From Planctomycetaceae bacterium (lineage in GTDB: Bacteria > Planctomycetota > Phycisphaerae > Sedimentisphaerales > UBA12454): a stretch of DNA of 64,000 bases. A program made the translations under genes and the position numbers. Positions 37,153 to 45,902 of this stretch are shown one piece after another (the first letter of the stretch is position 1; each line of letters opens with the position of its first letter). The DNA lies in assembly GCA_021371795.1 (NCBI GenBank), contig JAJFVK010000019.1:124001-188000 (forward strand), in the 5' to 3' direction. Under the pieces are notes generated by a model. It had not been told where the DNA came from. It saw nothing but the letters and a program-made list of their open reading frames with translations, and made no database searches.

Positions 37153-38137
37153 ACAGCAACGTATCGTAATTGTAGGAATGGGTTCGATTGGCAGAAGACA
37201 TGCAAAATTGCTTAAAGAACATAAAAATGTTATAGTGGAAATAGTGGAGCCAAATCCTGAAGTTGTAACAGCGGCAAAAGAAAAGCTTGGGAAATTGTAT
37301 TTACATAAAAATTTTGATGAGATGCTTAAAACAAAGCCTGAAATTGTTATAATAGCTACACCTCATCGCTTACATGCATCTCAAGCAATTCAGGCTCTTC
37401 GTGCTGGTTGCCATGTTTTTTGTGAAAAACCGATGAGCGACAATCTGGCTGATGCGATAAAGATAAATGAGGTTGCCCAGTCCACAGAGATGGTTTTAAA
37501 TATAGGTTTTCAGCTTCATTTCCACCCCGGCTTGGTTATGCTAAAGAAAATTATTGGACAGAAAATTTTGGGTACAATTTTGCATGCTCATGCCAAAGTA
37601 GGCACATATATTACTCTTGTAAATTCAGTTTCGAGTTATCAAACTTCTCAAGAAGGAGCATTATTTTACGATTATACCCATCAATCCGACATCCTGTTTT
37701 GGCTACTTGAAAAAAAACCTAATGCAGTTTATGCGTTGGCATTACAGAGCGGCAATCTTGAATTTTCATCAAATCCGAATTTAGCCATTATTAATTGTGA
37801 GTATAATTCCAATTTATTTTCTACGATCCATTTGAATTATATTCAGATGCCGGAAAGGCATGAGTATGAGATAATTGGCGATAAAGGATGGGCTGTACTT
37901 GATGCTAATATGGGGATTTTGAGAACTGGAATGCGAGAAAATTCATCAATGCAGACAGAATCATTTAGCATAGATAGAGATGATATGTATAGAGGTGAGC
38001 ATAAGGCATTTTTTCAGGCAATCGAAAAGAAATCGCTTCCTGAAAGTCCGGCCAAAGATGGCTTGATATCTATTGCTATATGTGATGCTGCGATGAAATC
38101 ATGGAAAACAAAGAGCAGGGTCTTAGTTGATTTATGA
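37145..38137 (+). CDS. Gfo/Idh/MocA-family oxidoreductase
   Basis: 330 aa. IVIVGMGSIGRRHAKLL nucleotide-binding motif, EKPMSDNL, and the substrate domain with YDYTHQSDILFWLL, where the D/H catalytic residues usually sit. Overlaps the MFS gene by 8 nt, so translationally coupled. Probably acts on the imported sugar. Confidence 0.9.
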   Translation: MDKQQRIVIVGMGSIGRRHAKLLKEHKNVIVEIVEPNPEVVTAAKEKLGKLYLHKNFDEMLKTKPEIVIIATPHRLHASQAIQALRAGCHVFCEKPMSDNLADAIKINEVAQSTEMVLNIGFQLHFHPGLVMLKKIIGQKILGTILHAHAKVGTYITLVNSVSSYQTSQEGALFYDYTHQSDILFWLLEKKPNAVYALALQSGNLEFSSNPNLAIINCEYNSNLFSTIHLNYIQMPERHEYEIIGDKGWAVLDANMGILRTGMRENSSMQTESFSIDRDDMYRGEHKAFFQAIEKKSLPESPAKDGLISIAICDAAMKSWKTKSRVLVDL

Positions 38138-38187
38138 TGTTAAGAAATATAAATTAAAATTGGCAAAAGATTGTTTTTTAGAAGAAG

Positions 38188-38338
38188 GAGACCTCTGAAA
38201 AACTAAAATTTGAAAGATTGAGATTGCCGCGGTCGTCCAAAGGACTCTCTCGCAATGACAAAAAACGCACATTCTATCATTGCGAGGAGTTCTGATGGAA
38301 TCTGAACGATAAAGCAATCTCGGTTTTTCAGAGGTCTC
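38188..38338. mobile_element. MITE-like element with 16-bp perfect terminal inverted repeats
   Basis: 151 bp. Ends 38188-38203 (GAGACCTCTGAAAAAC) and 38323-38338 (its exact complement). Inside, GAGATTGCCGCGG...CTCGCAATGAC is mirrored by CATTGCGAGGAG...AAAGCAATCTC, so the whole element is a long imperfect palindrome. GAAG flanks both sides and may be a target duplication. No coding capacity. It sits directly before the next gene's ribosome site. Confidence 0.8.
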
Positions 38339-38352
38339 GAAGGTGATCATAA

Positions 38353-39414
38353 TTGCTAAGTGACAGAAATATATTGATGGGAGAATATTTTAAGAGAAAG
38401 GTAAGTGAAATTTCTCCGAAGTACAGGTTCAAAGGGAAAACTCAGCAAGATTTTAAGTTATGGAAAACAAAGCTTCTCGATGAACTCAAAAAAAAGCTGG
38501 GGCCTATGCCGCAGCCTGTTGGTCTCAATCCAGAAATCATTCATGAAGTTAAAGCTGATGGTCTACTTAAAAGGCGTATATTAATTGACCTTGAAAAAAA
38601 TATGTCAGCTGTGATATTGTTATATGTTCCACAAAACGCATTTCAAAAACCTGCTCCCGCCATTTTGTGCTGTCATGGTCATGGCAATTATGGAAAAGAT
38701 TCCGTGATGGGGATAAGAAATCCTTTTTGCCCTCAACGTGAAGGAGAAATTAAGCAATTTAACTATGACTATGGTTTGCAAATGGCTAAACATGGGTTTG
38801 TTACGATCGCAATTGATTGGAGAGGATTTGGTGAAAGAAGCGAAGGAGATACATTTGATGGCAGGGATGAATGTAATGTAAATTATTTGAAGTGTGCACT
38901 TACTGGTTATAACCTATTAGCAATGGATATATTTGATGGAATAAGATGCATTGATTACCTCTGTTCACTCGATTTTATCGATCTAAAGAACATTGGCTGC
39001 ATGGGGCTAAGTTTTGGCGGCACAATGACAACATGGATAACATTGCTGGATGAACGTATTAAAGCCGCGGATATAATCTGTTATAGTGCCAGATTCTCTG
39101 AATTTGCTTTAAAAACCAATAAGTTTTGCGGTTCACAAATGTTTTTCGGGTTATATGAGCTTTGCGATGTTCCTGATCTGCATGGACTTATTGCGCCAAG
39201 ACCTTTGCTATCGGAAGTTGGAATAAATGATTTATGTTTTCTCTCTGATGAAGCATCAAGTTGTTGTGATGAAGTGAAGAAAATTTATGCTGTGGCAGGT
39301 GTTTCTGATAAATATGAAGTTGACTTATTTCAAGGTGGCCATCAATTTGCGGGCAATAAAGCATTTAATTTTTTTGAAGACAATTTGAATTTTCGGAAAA
39401 GGAAATATCTATGA
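38353..39414 (+). CDS. Alpha/beta hydrolase (dienelactone hydrolase/acetyl-esterase type)
   Basis: 353 aa from TTG 38353, chosen because AAGGTGA lies 6 nt upstream; ATG 38377 is an alternative. The fold is shown by PAPAILCCHGHGNYGKD (oxyanion region), IDWRGFGERSEGD, nucleophile Ser in GLSFGG, and His in GGHQF. Proteins of this style near glycan genes are often acetyl-xylan-type deacetylases. No signal peptide. The MITE end lies only 14 bp before the start, so it may affect expression. Confidence 0.82.
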   Translation: MLSDRNILMGEYFKRKVSEISPKYRFKGKTQQDFKLWKTKLLDELKKKLGPMPQPVGLNPEIIHEVKADGLLKRRILIDLEKNMSAVILLYVPQNAFQKPAPAILCCHGHGNYGKDSVMGIRNPFCPQREGEIKQFNYDYGLQMAKHGFVTIAIDWRGFGERSEGDTFDGRDECNVNYLKCALTGYNLLAMDIFDGIRCIDYLCSLDFIDLKNIGCMGLSFGGTMTTWITLLDERIKAADIICYSARFSEFALKTNKFCGSQMFFGLYELCDVPDLHGLIAPRPLLSEVGINDLCFLSDEASSCCDEVKKIYAVAGVSDKYEVDLFQGGHQFAGNKAFNFFEDNLNFRKRKYL

Positions 39415-40709
39415 ACTTTTACAAAAAAAACAAAGCATTTTTGGCAGTTTTATTTTTGTTGTGTCTCTGGCCGCTGCAGCTTCTTACAGCAGCCGAAGTT
39501 ATTATTGCCCAGCCGTTGAACGTTATAGACCGTTGCGGTAGGGGAGCTCTTGTTGATGCCGGCGGTACAAAGGTTTTGCTTCTGGCGGGCAGCCCTTATG
39601 AAATGGGCTATCAGCATGGAAAACTTTTAAAAAATTCTGTCAGCGAACTTGTTAAACGTGTGCATCTGATAGTTAGAACTGCCGAAATGGCAAATGCAGA
39701 AGGATTTACCAGTGGCACTTTTGAGATGGTTCTTGGAAAAACGCAAAAATTCATAGATCAGCGTTTTATTGATGAAATGCAGGGATTGGCTGACGGCGCC
39801 GAACTTAACCCAGTGGACGTGCAGCTTGCAAACATATTTCCAGAAATGTTCCACTGCAGCGGTTTTGCGCTGTTTGGCAAGACAACAACGGATGGGCAAT
39901 TGCTTCACGGCAGAATCCTCGATTATATGACCGAGGTTGGTCTTCAGGAACAGGCTGTTGTTATTGTCGCAAAACCGGACAATTTTAACTCATTTGTGAA
40001 TGTCGGATATGCCGGGCTTATCGGCTCGGTAACGGGAATGAACGATAAGCAAATCGCAATTGGTGAAATGGGAGGCGACGGATACGGAAGTTGGGACGGT
40101 CTGCCTATGACCTTTCTGATGCGCAAGGCTCTCGAAGAAGCCGACAGTCTTTCGCAAGCAGTTAAAATCTTTCGCGACACCCCTCGTACCTGCGAGTATT
40201 ATTATGTAATTTCGGACGCTAAAATTCCCGATGCAAGAGGCTTAGCATGTACAAGCAACAAATTTGATGTGCTTGAGCCGAATCATTCATATCCTCGATT
40301 GCCGCATGCCGTAAATGATGCCGTACTTATGAGCGCAGGCGACAGATATGAATGCCTGGCGGAGATGGTCAAACAGCAATCCGGCAAAATCGATATTGCA
40401 GCCGCGCTTGATTTGATGAATCGGCCAGTGGCGATGAAAAGCTGTCTTCACCGTGTTTTGTTTGCCCCGCAGCAAAAAGCCTTCTGGGTAGCCAACGCTT
40501 CTGTTGATATTAATGAACCGAATTATGCCGCTTGTTTTCAGCCGTACTACAAATATGACTTTGCCGGACTGTTAAGTATGATAAGCGAACCGAACGCATC
40601 GGATTCGCAGATTCCCGCACAAAAAAAAGAAAAATCCGCCCCATTAAATCCACCGCAGACTCAGACCGGAGAGAAAACTCGTGCGGTACAAATATATAAA
40701 ACTCATTAA
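39411..40709 (+). CDS. C45-type Ntn-hydrolase (acyltransferase/peptidase-like), secreted
   Basis: 432 aa, ATGA overlap with the esterase gene. Signal peptide to LTAAE. GSPYEMGYQHGKLLK and FHCSGFALFGKTTTDGQLLHGR-like segments fit the C45 autoproteolytic family (acyl-CoA:6-APA acyltransferase/DUF3840 group), where Cys in FHCSG would become the N-terminal nucleophile after self-cleavage. The C-terminal 40 residues are a low-complexity tail. Natural substrates of bacterial members are mostly unknown. Confidence 0.8.
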   Translation: MNFYKKNKAFLAVLFLLCLWPLQLLTAAEVIIAQPLNVIDRCGRGALVDAGGTKVLLLAGSPYEMGYQHGKLLKNSVSELVKRVHLIVRTAEMANAEGFTSGTFEMVLGKTQKFIDQRFIDEMQGLADGAELNPVDVQLANIFPEMFHCSGFALFGKTTTDGQLLHGRILDYMTEVGLQEQAVVIVAKPDNFNSFVNVGYAGLIGSVTGMNDKQIAIGEMGGDGYGSWDGLPMTFLMRKALEEADSLSQAVKIFRDTPRTCEYYYVISDAKIPDARGLACTSNKFDVLEPNHSYPRLPHAVNDAVLMSAGDRYECLAEMVKQQSGKIDIAAALDLMNRPVAMKSCLHRVLFAPQQKAFWVANASVDINEPNYAACFQPYYKYDFAGLLSMISEPNASDSQIPAQKKEKSAPLNPPQTQTGEKTRAVQIYKTH

Positions 40710-40716
40710 AATTATG

Positions 40717-40932
40717 CTAACACTATACTGTTTAATTCTTGAAAAATCAAGCATTTATGATTTTGCTAATGGAAAATACAACGAATCAAACAACTGCCAA
40801 CAGATGGCTAAATGTACCAATCATCGCAACGATCACTCGGCTATTGTGCCGGAATTGACTCTTCAGAATGAATATCTTCGGCAAAAGCTTACCAATGCAA
40901 TCTATAAATCCTGTTTCATAGTCCAAAAATAA
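40717..40932 (+). pseudogene. Short ORF, possible transposase remnant
   Basis: About 70 codons downstream of the C45 gene. The segment SAIVPELTLQNEYLRQKL resembles the leucine-rich N-terminal helix of integrase-type transposases, but nothing else of such a protein is present. No clear start or ribosome site. Adjacent to a 52-bp repeat also found at 51988. Low confidence. Confidence 0.3.
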
Positions 40933-40950
40933 TAAAAGATTAGATTTTAA

Positions 40951-41002
40951 GTCTGTTTGTTTAAAATGGTTATGGCAAATTAATTTTGTATCATATGGGT
41001 GC
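40951..41002 (+). repeat. 52-bp repeat, copy 1
   Basis: Imperfect direct repeat of 51988-52040, sharing GTCTGTT, TTTAAAATGGTTATG and CAAATTAATTTT-TGTA-CATA. It lies between the C45 gene and the end of the XylR-type regulator gene. Confidence 0.65.
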
Positions 41003-41013
41003 TTGACCAGAAG

Positions 41014-42171
41014 TTATAATGTTGGATTAATGAATTTTTGTCTATAAGCCAATGGCGAAAGGCCGGTTTCTTCTTTGAAATATCTGCCGGTATGTGTGAT
41101 GTCCTTGAAGCCCATTGCAAGGCCGATTTGCGCGATTGTCAGGTTCGTTTCCAGCAGCATCGAGATAATTTTGTTTACCCTTATATGTCTGATTACGTCA
41201 TAAACGGATTTGTTCAGCAATTTACGGAACTTTCTTTCCAGCCTTCTTCTCGATATCATTACCGCTTCAGCGATATCATCAACAGAGATGTCCATATTAG
41301 AATGTTTTTGTATGTAGTTGATGGCGTCAGAAAGAGACTGGTCTTCTATGGCGATAATGTCGGTTGATTGCCGCGTTACAATATGAGTCGGCCTGGCAAT
41401 AATTCCTGTATTTATTCTTTTTTTTGTTCGCATCATTTTTGCCAAAAGCTCCGCGGCTTCATAGCCGGCCTTTTCTGTGCCCAGTGCGACGCTTGAAAGC
41501 GGCGGATACGTCAAAGAGCAGACGAATTTGTCATTGTCAACGCCAAGGATTGAAATATCGTCGGGGATACGCAGTTTTGCAAGTTTGCACGCGGTAATCA
41601 AATGCTGGCCGCGGTCATCGTTACAGGCAAGAACTGCTGTTGATGCGGGCAAAGTTTTGAGCCATTTGGCGATATCCTGCTGCTCAAGCTGCCACGATTT
41701 TCTCAATGTGCCCTTGAGATTTTTATACAGATAGACTTTGTAACCTTTATTTTTGAGAAATGATTTAAAGCTTTTTCCTCTTTCTCTCGACCAGTGAAAT
41801 TCGTCGAATCCGCAGAACGCGAAATTTCTAAAACCTTTATTAAGAAAATATTCAGCGGCGAGTTTTCCAATCGCTTCAGTGTCGCCGAAAATTTGAGGCA
41901 TACCCGGAACAATTTCCCTGTAACCAATCAGAATCGTCGGTACTAACGGCGGCAATTTTTTTCTCGCCCACACAGTGTTCGGAATTTTTGCGATAATGCC
42001 ATCGGCCAATTCAGGTGAAAGCTGCGGCAGTGTTCCTTCGTGTTTACCAGGCTCACGATAAAAAACCCATGGGCCGTTTGTATTGGAATATTGCGCAATC
42101 CCACGCAGCAATCCCTGAACATATTCGCCTATCGGCTCTATCATTAGGATTATTTTTGGAAGCTTTTTCAT
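41014..42171 (-). CDS. XylR-type regulator (LacI-like sensor + AraC DNA-binding domain)
   Basis: 385 aa. Residues 1-275 resemble a LacI/periplasmic-binding sugar sensor (IGEYVQGLLRGIAQY, YFLNKGFRNFAFCGFDEFHW, TAVLACNDDRGQHL, ILGVDNDKFVCSL). Residues ~285-385 are an AraC-type double helix-turn-helix (DDIAEAVMISRRRLERKFRKL and IAQIGLAMGFKDITHTGRYFK). This architecture is that of XylR from E. coli. Divergent from the 42474-51984 genes, which it probably activates. Confidence 0.92.
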   Translation of the reverse strand: MKKLPKIILMIEPIGEYVQGLLRGIAQYSNTNGPWVFYREPGKHEGTLPQLSPELADGIIAKIPNTVWARKKLPPLVPTILIGYREIVPGMPQIFGDTEAIGKLAAEYFLNKGFRNFAFCGFDEFHWSRERGKSFKSFLKNKGYKVYLYKNLKGTLRKSWQLEQQDIAKWLKTLPASTAVLACNDDRGQHLITACKLAKLRIPDDISILGVDNDKFVCSLTYPPLSSVALGTEKAGYEAAELLAKMMRTKKRINTGIIARPTHIVTRQSTDIIAIEDQSLSDAINYIQKHSNMDISVDDIAEAVMISRRRLERKFRKLLNKSVYDVIRHIRVNKIISMLLETNLTIAQIGLAMGFKDITHTGRYFKEETGLSPLAYRQKFINPTL

Positions 42172-42193
42172 AAAAGCAGTTTAACACATCTTG

Positions 42194-42208
42194 TTTGGAA
42201 TGTCCAAA
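42194..42208. promoter_or_regulatory. Palindromic site upstream of the XylR-type gene
   Basis: TTTGGA-ATG-TCCAAA, 6-bp perfect arms, 23 bp before the regulator's start on its own strand and in the divergent promoter region. Possible autoregulatory operator, but short. Confidence 0.4.
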
Positions 42209-42473
42209 AAAACATCTAAAATTGAATAATATCGACAAGGCTTTTTGTGTGATATTGTTTGTTTAACTGTTTTACATATAATGATTTATGCTTATGTTTA
42301 ATCGTTTTTATGGTTGTCGTAAATTGGCTAAAAAAATCCGTATATTGGCTTTGATATAAAAATGTGTTTTCTTTAATATATAATAATGGATGCTGTACAA
42401 AAAGTGCACTTAACAAGGCAGCAAAAACGTAATGAATTTAATTGAAAAATTGGTTTTTGTAAGGAGGAATACA
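42209..42473. promoter_or_regulatory. AT-rich divergent promoter region
   Basis: About 265 bp between the XylR-type regulator and the PEP-CTERM gene with no credible gene. Very AT-rich, with several TATAAT-like hexamers (for example TATAAAAATG near 42355 and ATATATAATAATGG near 42379). AAGGAGG at about 42461 is the ribosome site of the next gene. Confidence 0.5.
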
Positions 42474-43289
42474 ATGTTGAAAAAATTTAGTACAGTGTTG
42501 TTGGTTATTGTTTGTGTTGTTAATGTTTCTTTTGGCGGATGGGTTTTTTGGACAAATAACGAAGGTGCAGGAGACGGGCTGTGGGAAACGACAACAAACT
42601 GGACAGGTTATCCGACCAGCGGCGATGATGCAGTTATTTATGGTGATACTTCTGGCGGTCCTACTATTAACACTGGCGTAACCGGATATGCAAGTTGGCT
42701 GCACTTGTGCGATACATCTTCAACAGGGTCAAAAGTTACTGTCAATGGCGGTACACTTGCTGTTTCAGACCATTTATTAGTTGGTGAAGAATGGGGAACA
42801 GACCAAAAGGGAACACTGCAGGTTGATGCCGGTATGGTAAACACAACTTTGCTGCTTTGCGGCGGCGGAAGATGGGGCAATGGCGGTAACGGAACGCTTA
42901 TCGTCAATGACGGCACAATTAATATTTCCTGGCTGCTGGCTGTCGGCGGCGGATATGCGGGTGTAAACAATGGCGGTATGGGCGGTCATATTCAGCTTGA
43001 CGGTGGTCTTATATATCTGACTACCGGCGGCAACGCAGTTGACCAGGGCGGTTTGATTATGTCAAGCGGCGGCTCAATAGATATTACAGACGGTGCTTTG
43101 AGTCTTAACGGTGTCATTACTGATATTACACTTTTAGCTAATGGCGGTTCTATTACTGCTTACGGCGGAACCGGCACTTTTCTCTATGATTACAGCGTAG
43201 CCGGCAGAACGATAGTTACGGCTATTCCGGAACCTGCTACGCTTGTCATCGCGGCATTAGGCTCATTGCTTATCAGAAGAAAAAAATAA
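42474..43289 (+). CDS. Secreted PEP-CTERM protein with glycine-rich beta-helix-like repeats
   Basis: 271 aa from ATG 42474 (AAGGAGG 6-7 nt upstream). Signal peptide to SFGG, then repeating Gly/Asn/Thr strands (TVNGGTLAVSDHLLVGEEWG, LQVDAGMVNTTLLLCGGGRWG, LIVNDGTINISWLLAVGGGY, IQLDGGLIYL) typical of autotransporter-like passenger repeats. The C-terminus IPEPATLVIAALGSLLIRRKK is a PEP-CTERM signal. Probably surface-associated; binding role unknown. First gene divergent from the XylR-type regulator. Confidence 0.85.
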   Translation: MLKKFSTVLLVIVCVVNVSFGGWVFWTNNEGAGDGLWETTTNWTGYPTSGDDAVIYGDTSGGPTINTGVTGYASWLHLCDTSSTGSKVTVNGGTLAVSDHLLVGEEWGTDQKGTLQVDAGMVNTTLLLCGGGRWGNGGNGTLIVNDGTINISWLLAVGGGYAGVNNGGMGGHIQLDGGLIYLTTGGNAVDQGGLIMSSGGSIDITDGALSLNGVITDITLLANGGSITAYGGTGTFLYDYSVAGRTIVTAIPEPATLVIAALGSLLIRRKK

Positions 43290-43354
43290 CTATCTATCTA
43301 ATAAATTTGTCATTAAGCAGTCTGTTTCGCTTATGGCATAATGGAGTTGATTAT

Positions 43355-44824
43355 ATGAATAGATTATGGATATTTATCGCTGCTTCGATGTTAATGCTCA
43401 ATGCCTGTTCCGTAAAAGCGGAAACGGCGTGGGAAGACAATTTCGACCCTATCAAAGCAACATGGGTTGAGACTTCCGCTGTATGGACGGATTTGGCCGG
43501 TTCAACTGCGACATTGACAGAGAACGACAGCGCACTTTCTTACGGCTTTGCGCAATCTGAACCGATTACGCTCGACGTCAGCCAATACAGAGAACTTTTG
43601 ATTTCTGTTGCAGCGGTTGACGCAGGCGCTCTTTATACAGTCCAGATTCAGGAAGTCGGCGGCGCAGAGGCTTCTGCCAATGCGATTAGTTTTATGGGCG
43701 AACCTTGCACAAAGGTTATCGACATCGCATCGCTGATGGGCTGGAGCGGCACAAAAACTTTCGTTATTAACATCTGGATAGACGGCGAAAGCAAAGGCGT
43801 TACTTTTGACACTCTTCAAGTGAGAGCGACAGAAACAGCAATGGCCGCCTGGTCGGAGATTTTCGACCCTGTCAAAATAACCTGGACGCAGGAGAGTTGT
43901 CTTTGGACAGACACTGCGGGCATCGGAGCAGTTCTTACCGAAAATAATCCTGCGGTAAGTTATGGCGTAGTCAGGTCGGAGATTTTGACAGTTGACCTTG
44001 ATGTTTACAATGAATTGTATGTCAAGACGACTGCGATTGATTCGGGCTGCTATTACAGCGTGCAGATTCAGGAAGTTGGCGGAAGCGGCGCGTACAGAGA
44101 CGCTATTAGTTATGCAGGTGTTGCCGCTGCGCAGGTAATCGATATTGCAAAGCTGATGAACTGGAGCGGTATGAAAACGTTCCGAATCAATATCTGGCTT
44201 GAAGGCGATAACAGAAGTACAACCTTCGAAAAGATTGAGCTGCGAAACGGCGAAAAACTGCCGGGCTATATTTACTGGCGCGACCATTTCAATCCGCGAA
44301 AAGAACTGTGGTATGAAATGGGCGCTTACTGGACGGACAACGGCGATTCGACATCTACGCTTACCGAAGACCAGCCGGGCCAGTCTTATGGCAAAGTGGA
44401 ATCTGAAACAATAGATGTTAATGTCAGTCAGTTTCCGGAGTTGACCGTTGATGTTACCAATGTTACCGGCGGGTGGCTCGATGTTGCGATTCAGGAGCAG
44501 GAAAATTTTTACGCTGCGAATGATGTGATAACAGGTATTACTGAATTCGGCGTTTATAAGGGCAGTGTTGCTGCGGCTATGAACTGGACTGGACGACACA
44601 GGTTCAGGATTGTTTTATGGGTCAACGGCAACGGCAAGAGTTTTACGTTCGACAGTATTCAGCTTGCTATGGATTGCGGCACTGATGTAATGACAGGCGA
44701 TTTCAACGAAGATTGTTCGATTGATTTCTACGATATTGCTTATATCGGCGATAGCTGGATGAACGAGTATGATATGCTCGATTTGAAGGATATTTCAGGC
44801 AACTGGCTTGAAAAAGCATATTAA
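43355..44824 (+). CDS. Secreted protein with three tandem ~140-aa repeats and a dockerin
   Basis: 489 aa from ATG 43355 (GGAG upstream). Signal peptide to VKAET. Three tandem repeats each with W.E.FDP-K-TW-E...WTD, TLTEN...SYG...SE, VQIQEVGG, A-NAISF, KVIDIA-LM-WSG-KTF-INIW-G. They look like jelly-roll carbohydrate-binding modules of a type I cannot name. C-terminal dockerin-like GDFNEDCSIDFYDIAYIGDSW plus a second half-loop LDLKDISGNW. The repeats suggest multivalent binding of an extracellular polymer. Confidence 0.82.
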   Translation: MNRLWIFIAASMLMLNACSVKAETAWEDNFDPIKATWVETSAVWTDLAGSTATLTENDSALSYGFAQSEPITLDVSQYRELLISVAAVDAGALYTVQIQEVGGAEASANAISFMGEPCTKVIDIASLMGWSGTKTFVINIWIDGESKGVTFDTLQVRATETAMAAWSEIFDPVKITWTQESCLWTDTAGIGAVLTENNPAVSYGVVRSEILTVDLDVYNELYVKTTAIDSGCYYSVQIQEVGGSGAYRDAISYAGVAAAQVIDIAKLMNWSGMKTFRINIWLEGDNRSTTFEKIELRNGEKLPGYIYWRDHFNPRKELWYEMGAYWTDNGDSTSTLTEDQPGQSYGKVESETIDVNVSQFPELTVDVTNVTGGWLDVAIQEQENFYAANDVITGITEFGVYKGSVAAAMNWTGRHRFRIVLWVNGNGKSFTFDSIQLAMDCGTDVMTGDFNEDCSIDFYDIAYIGDSWMNEYDMLDLKDISGNWLEKAY

Positions 44825-44836
44825 GATTTATTAAAA

Positions 44837-44871
44837 ATTTCGGGGCAGGCATAAAAAACCTGCTCCGAAAT
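44837..44871 (+). terminator. Strong hairpin, probable terminator
   Basis: ATTTCGGGGCAGG and CCTGCTCCGAAAT, 13 pairs with one G-T, 9-nt loop, 12 bp after the dockerin gene. Followed by ACCCTTTAG rather than a clean T run. Confidence 0.6.
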
Positions 44872-44988
44872 ACCCTTTAGGGTAGTAAGTTTCCGCGGTT
44901 GAAAATAATGCTTTTTATCAGAACCTTTATCCGCGGATTATGAAAAAGGTTCAATTATGATTGGTGAATTTAAAAACGGAGTTCTGAA

Positions 44989-45858
44989 ATGAATAAAAAA
45001 GCGTTTACACTTGTGGAATTGCTTGTGGTTATTTCAATAATAGCCATTCTTCTTGCTGTATTGGTTCCTTCTCTTAATAAGGCCAGAGAGATGGCGAAAA
45101 CCATTGTCTGCCAGACTAATCTTAAAGGGCTTGGCACGGCATGGGACGCTTATGCGGTTGCAAATAATGGTTTGATAGTTTGTTCGTTAACATATAAAAC
45201 TGATGATGTTACAGATACAGACAGATTTGCACACTCGCAGTATAGCTGGGTTCATGCCCCTGTAAATCTTACTACGAAAGAATCTATTCCGGAAAAACAG
45301 AAGGCAAAGGAAACACCTGAACAGGCACAGTATGGCATCAAGCAGGGCAAGCTGTTTCCTTATGCCGCGGATTTTGGCGTTTACCGCTGCGGCAGCGACA
45401 AGACGGGACATTTCAGAAGTTATTCAATTATTGATCATCTCAACGGCGAGCAGGATTTTATGGTCGGCACATACAAAAAGTCGTGGGATAATATTACCAA
45501 AACATCGCAGATTAAACGTCCGTCTGAAAGTTATGTTTTTATGGAAGAAGACGATACGAGGGCTTACAACGTAGATTCATGGGAACCAGAAATTATGATT
45601 GCAGGCGTTAACGGCAAGACACAAACTAAATATCAATTTGATCCTATTGCTCTCCGGCATAGCGGAAATTACAAAAGTAATTTCGCATTTGCCGACGGAC
45701 ACAGTGAGCAGCACAGATGGTCTAAAGAAACTTATGAACACTTCGCAGGCTTCAAAAAAACAGGTGGTACCTATCAATGGCGGGATTATGTGCCTCAAAC
45801 GGAAGCAGGAAAGCTTGACGTCGAATGGCTCGAAAGAGGCAGAGCCAAAAAAAATTAG
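44989..45858 (+). CDS. Prepilin-like (H-x-G pseudopilin) protein
   Basis: 289 aa. Short leader MNKKA followed by [24 protein letters not shown], a class III prepilin segment with Ala at the -1 position in place of Gly. The exposed domain includes KAREMAKTIVCQTNLKGLGTAWDAYA and, near the end, LRHSGNYKSNFAFADGHSEQ, the H-x9-DG motif of this pseudopilin family. Paralogue of 22223. Likely part of a surface or secretion structure expressed with the glycan genes. Confidence 0.9.
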   Translation: MNKKAFTLVELLVVISIIAILLAVLVPSLNKAREMAKTIVCQTNLKGLGTAWDAYAVANNGLIVCSLTYKTDDVTDTDRFAHSQYSWVHAPVNLTTKESIPEKQKAKETPEQAQYGIKQGKLFPYAADFGVYRCGSDKTGHFRSYSIIDHLNGEQDFMVGTYKKSWDNITKTSQIKRPSESYVFMEEDDTRAYNVDSWEPEIMIAGVNGKTQTKYQFDPIALRHSGNYKSNFAFADGHSEQHRWSKETYEHFAGFKKTGGTYQWRDYVPQTEAGKLDVEWLERGRAKKN

Positions 45859-45902
45859 TAGTTTTTTATTTGACCGAACATTTAAGCATTTAGGATAGAT
45901 CT

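Noticed and set aside
43502-44599. Long antisense ORF (365 codons) opposite the triple-repeat dockerin gene
   Set aside because: It has no family signal and mirrors the sense gene's codon pattern; the sense gene has a signal peptide, repeats and dockerin.
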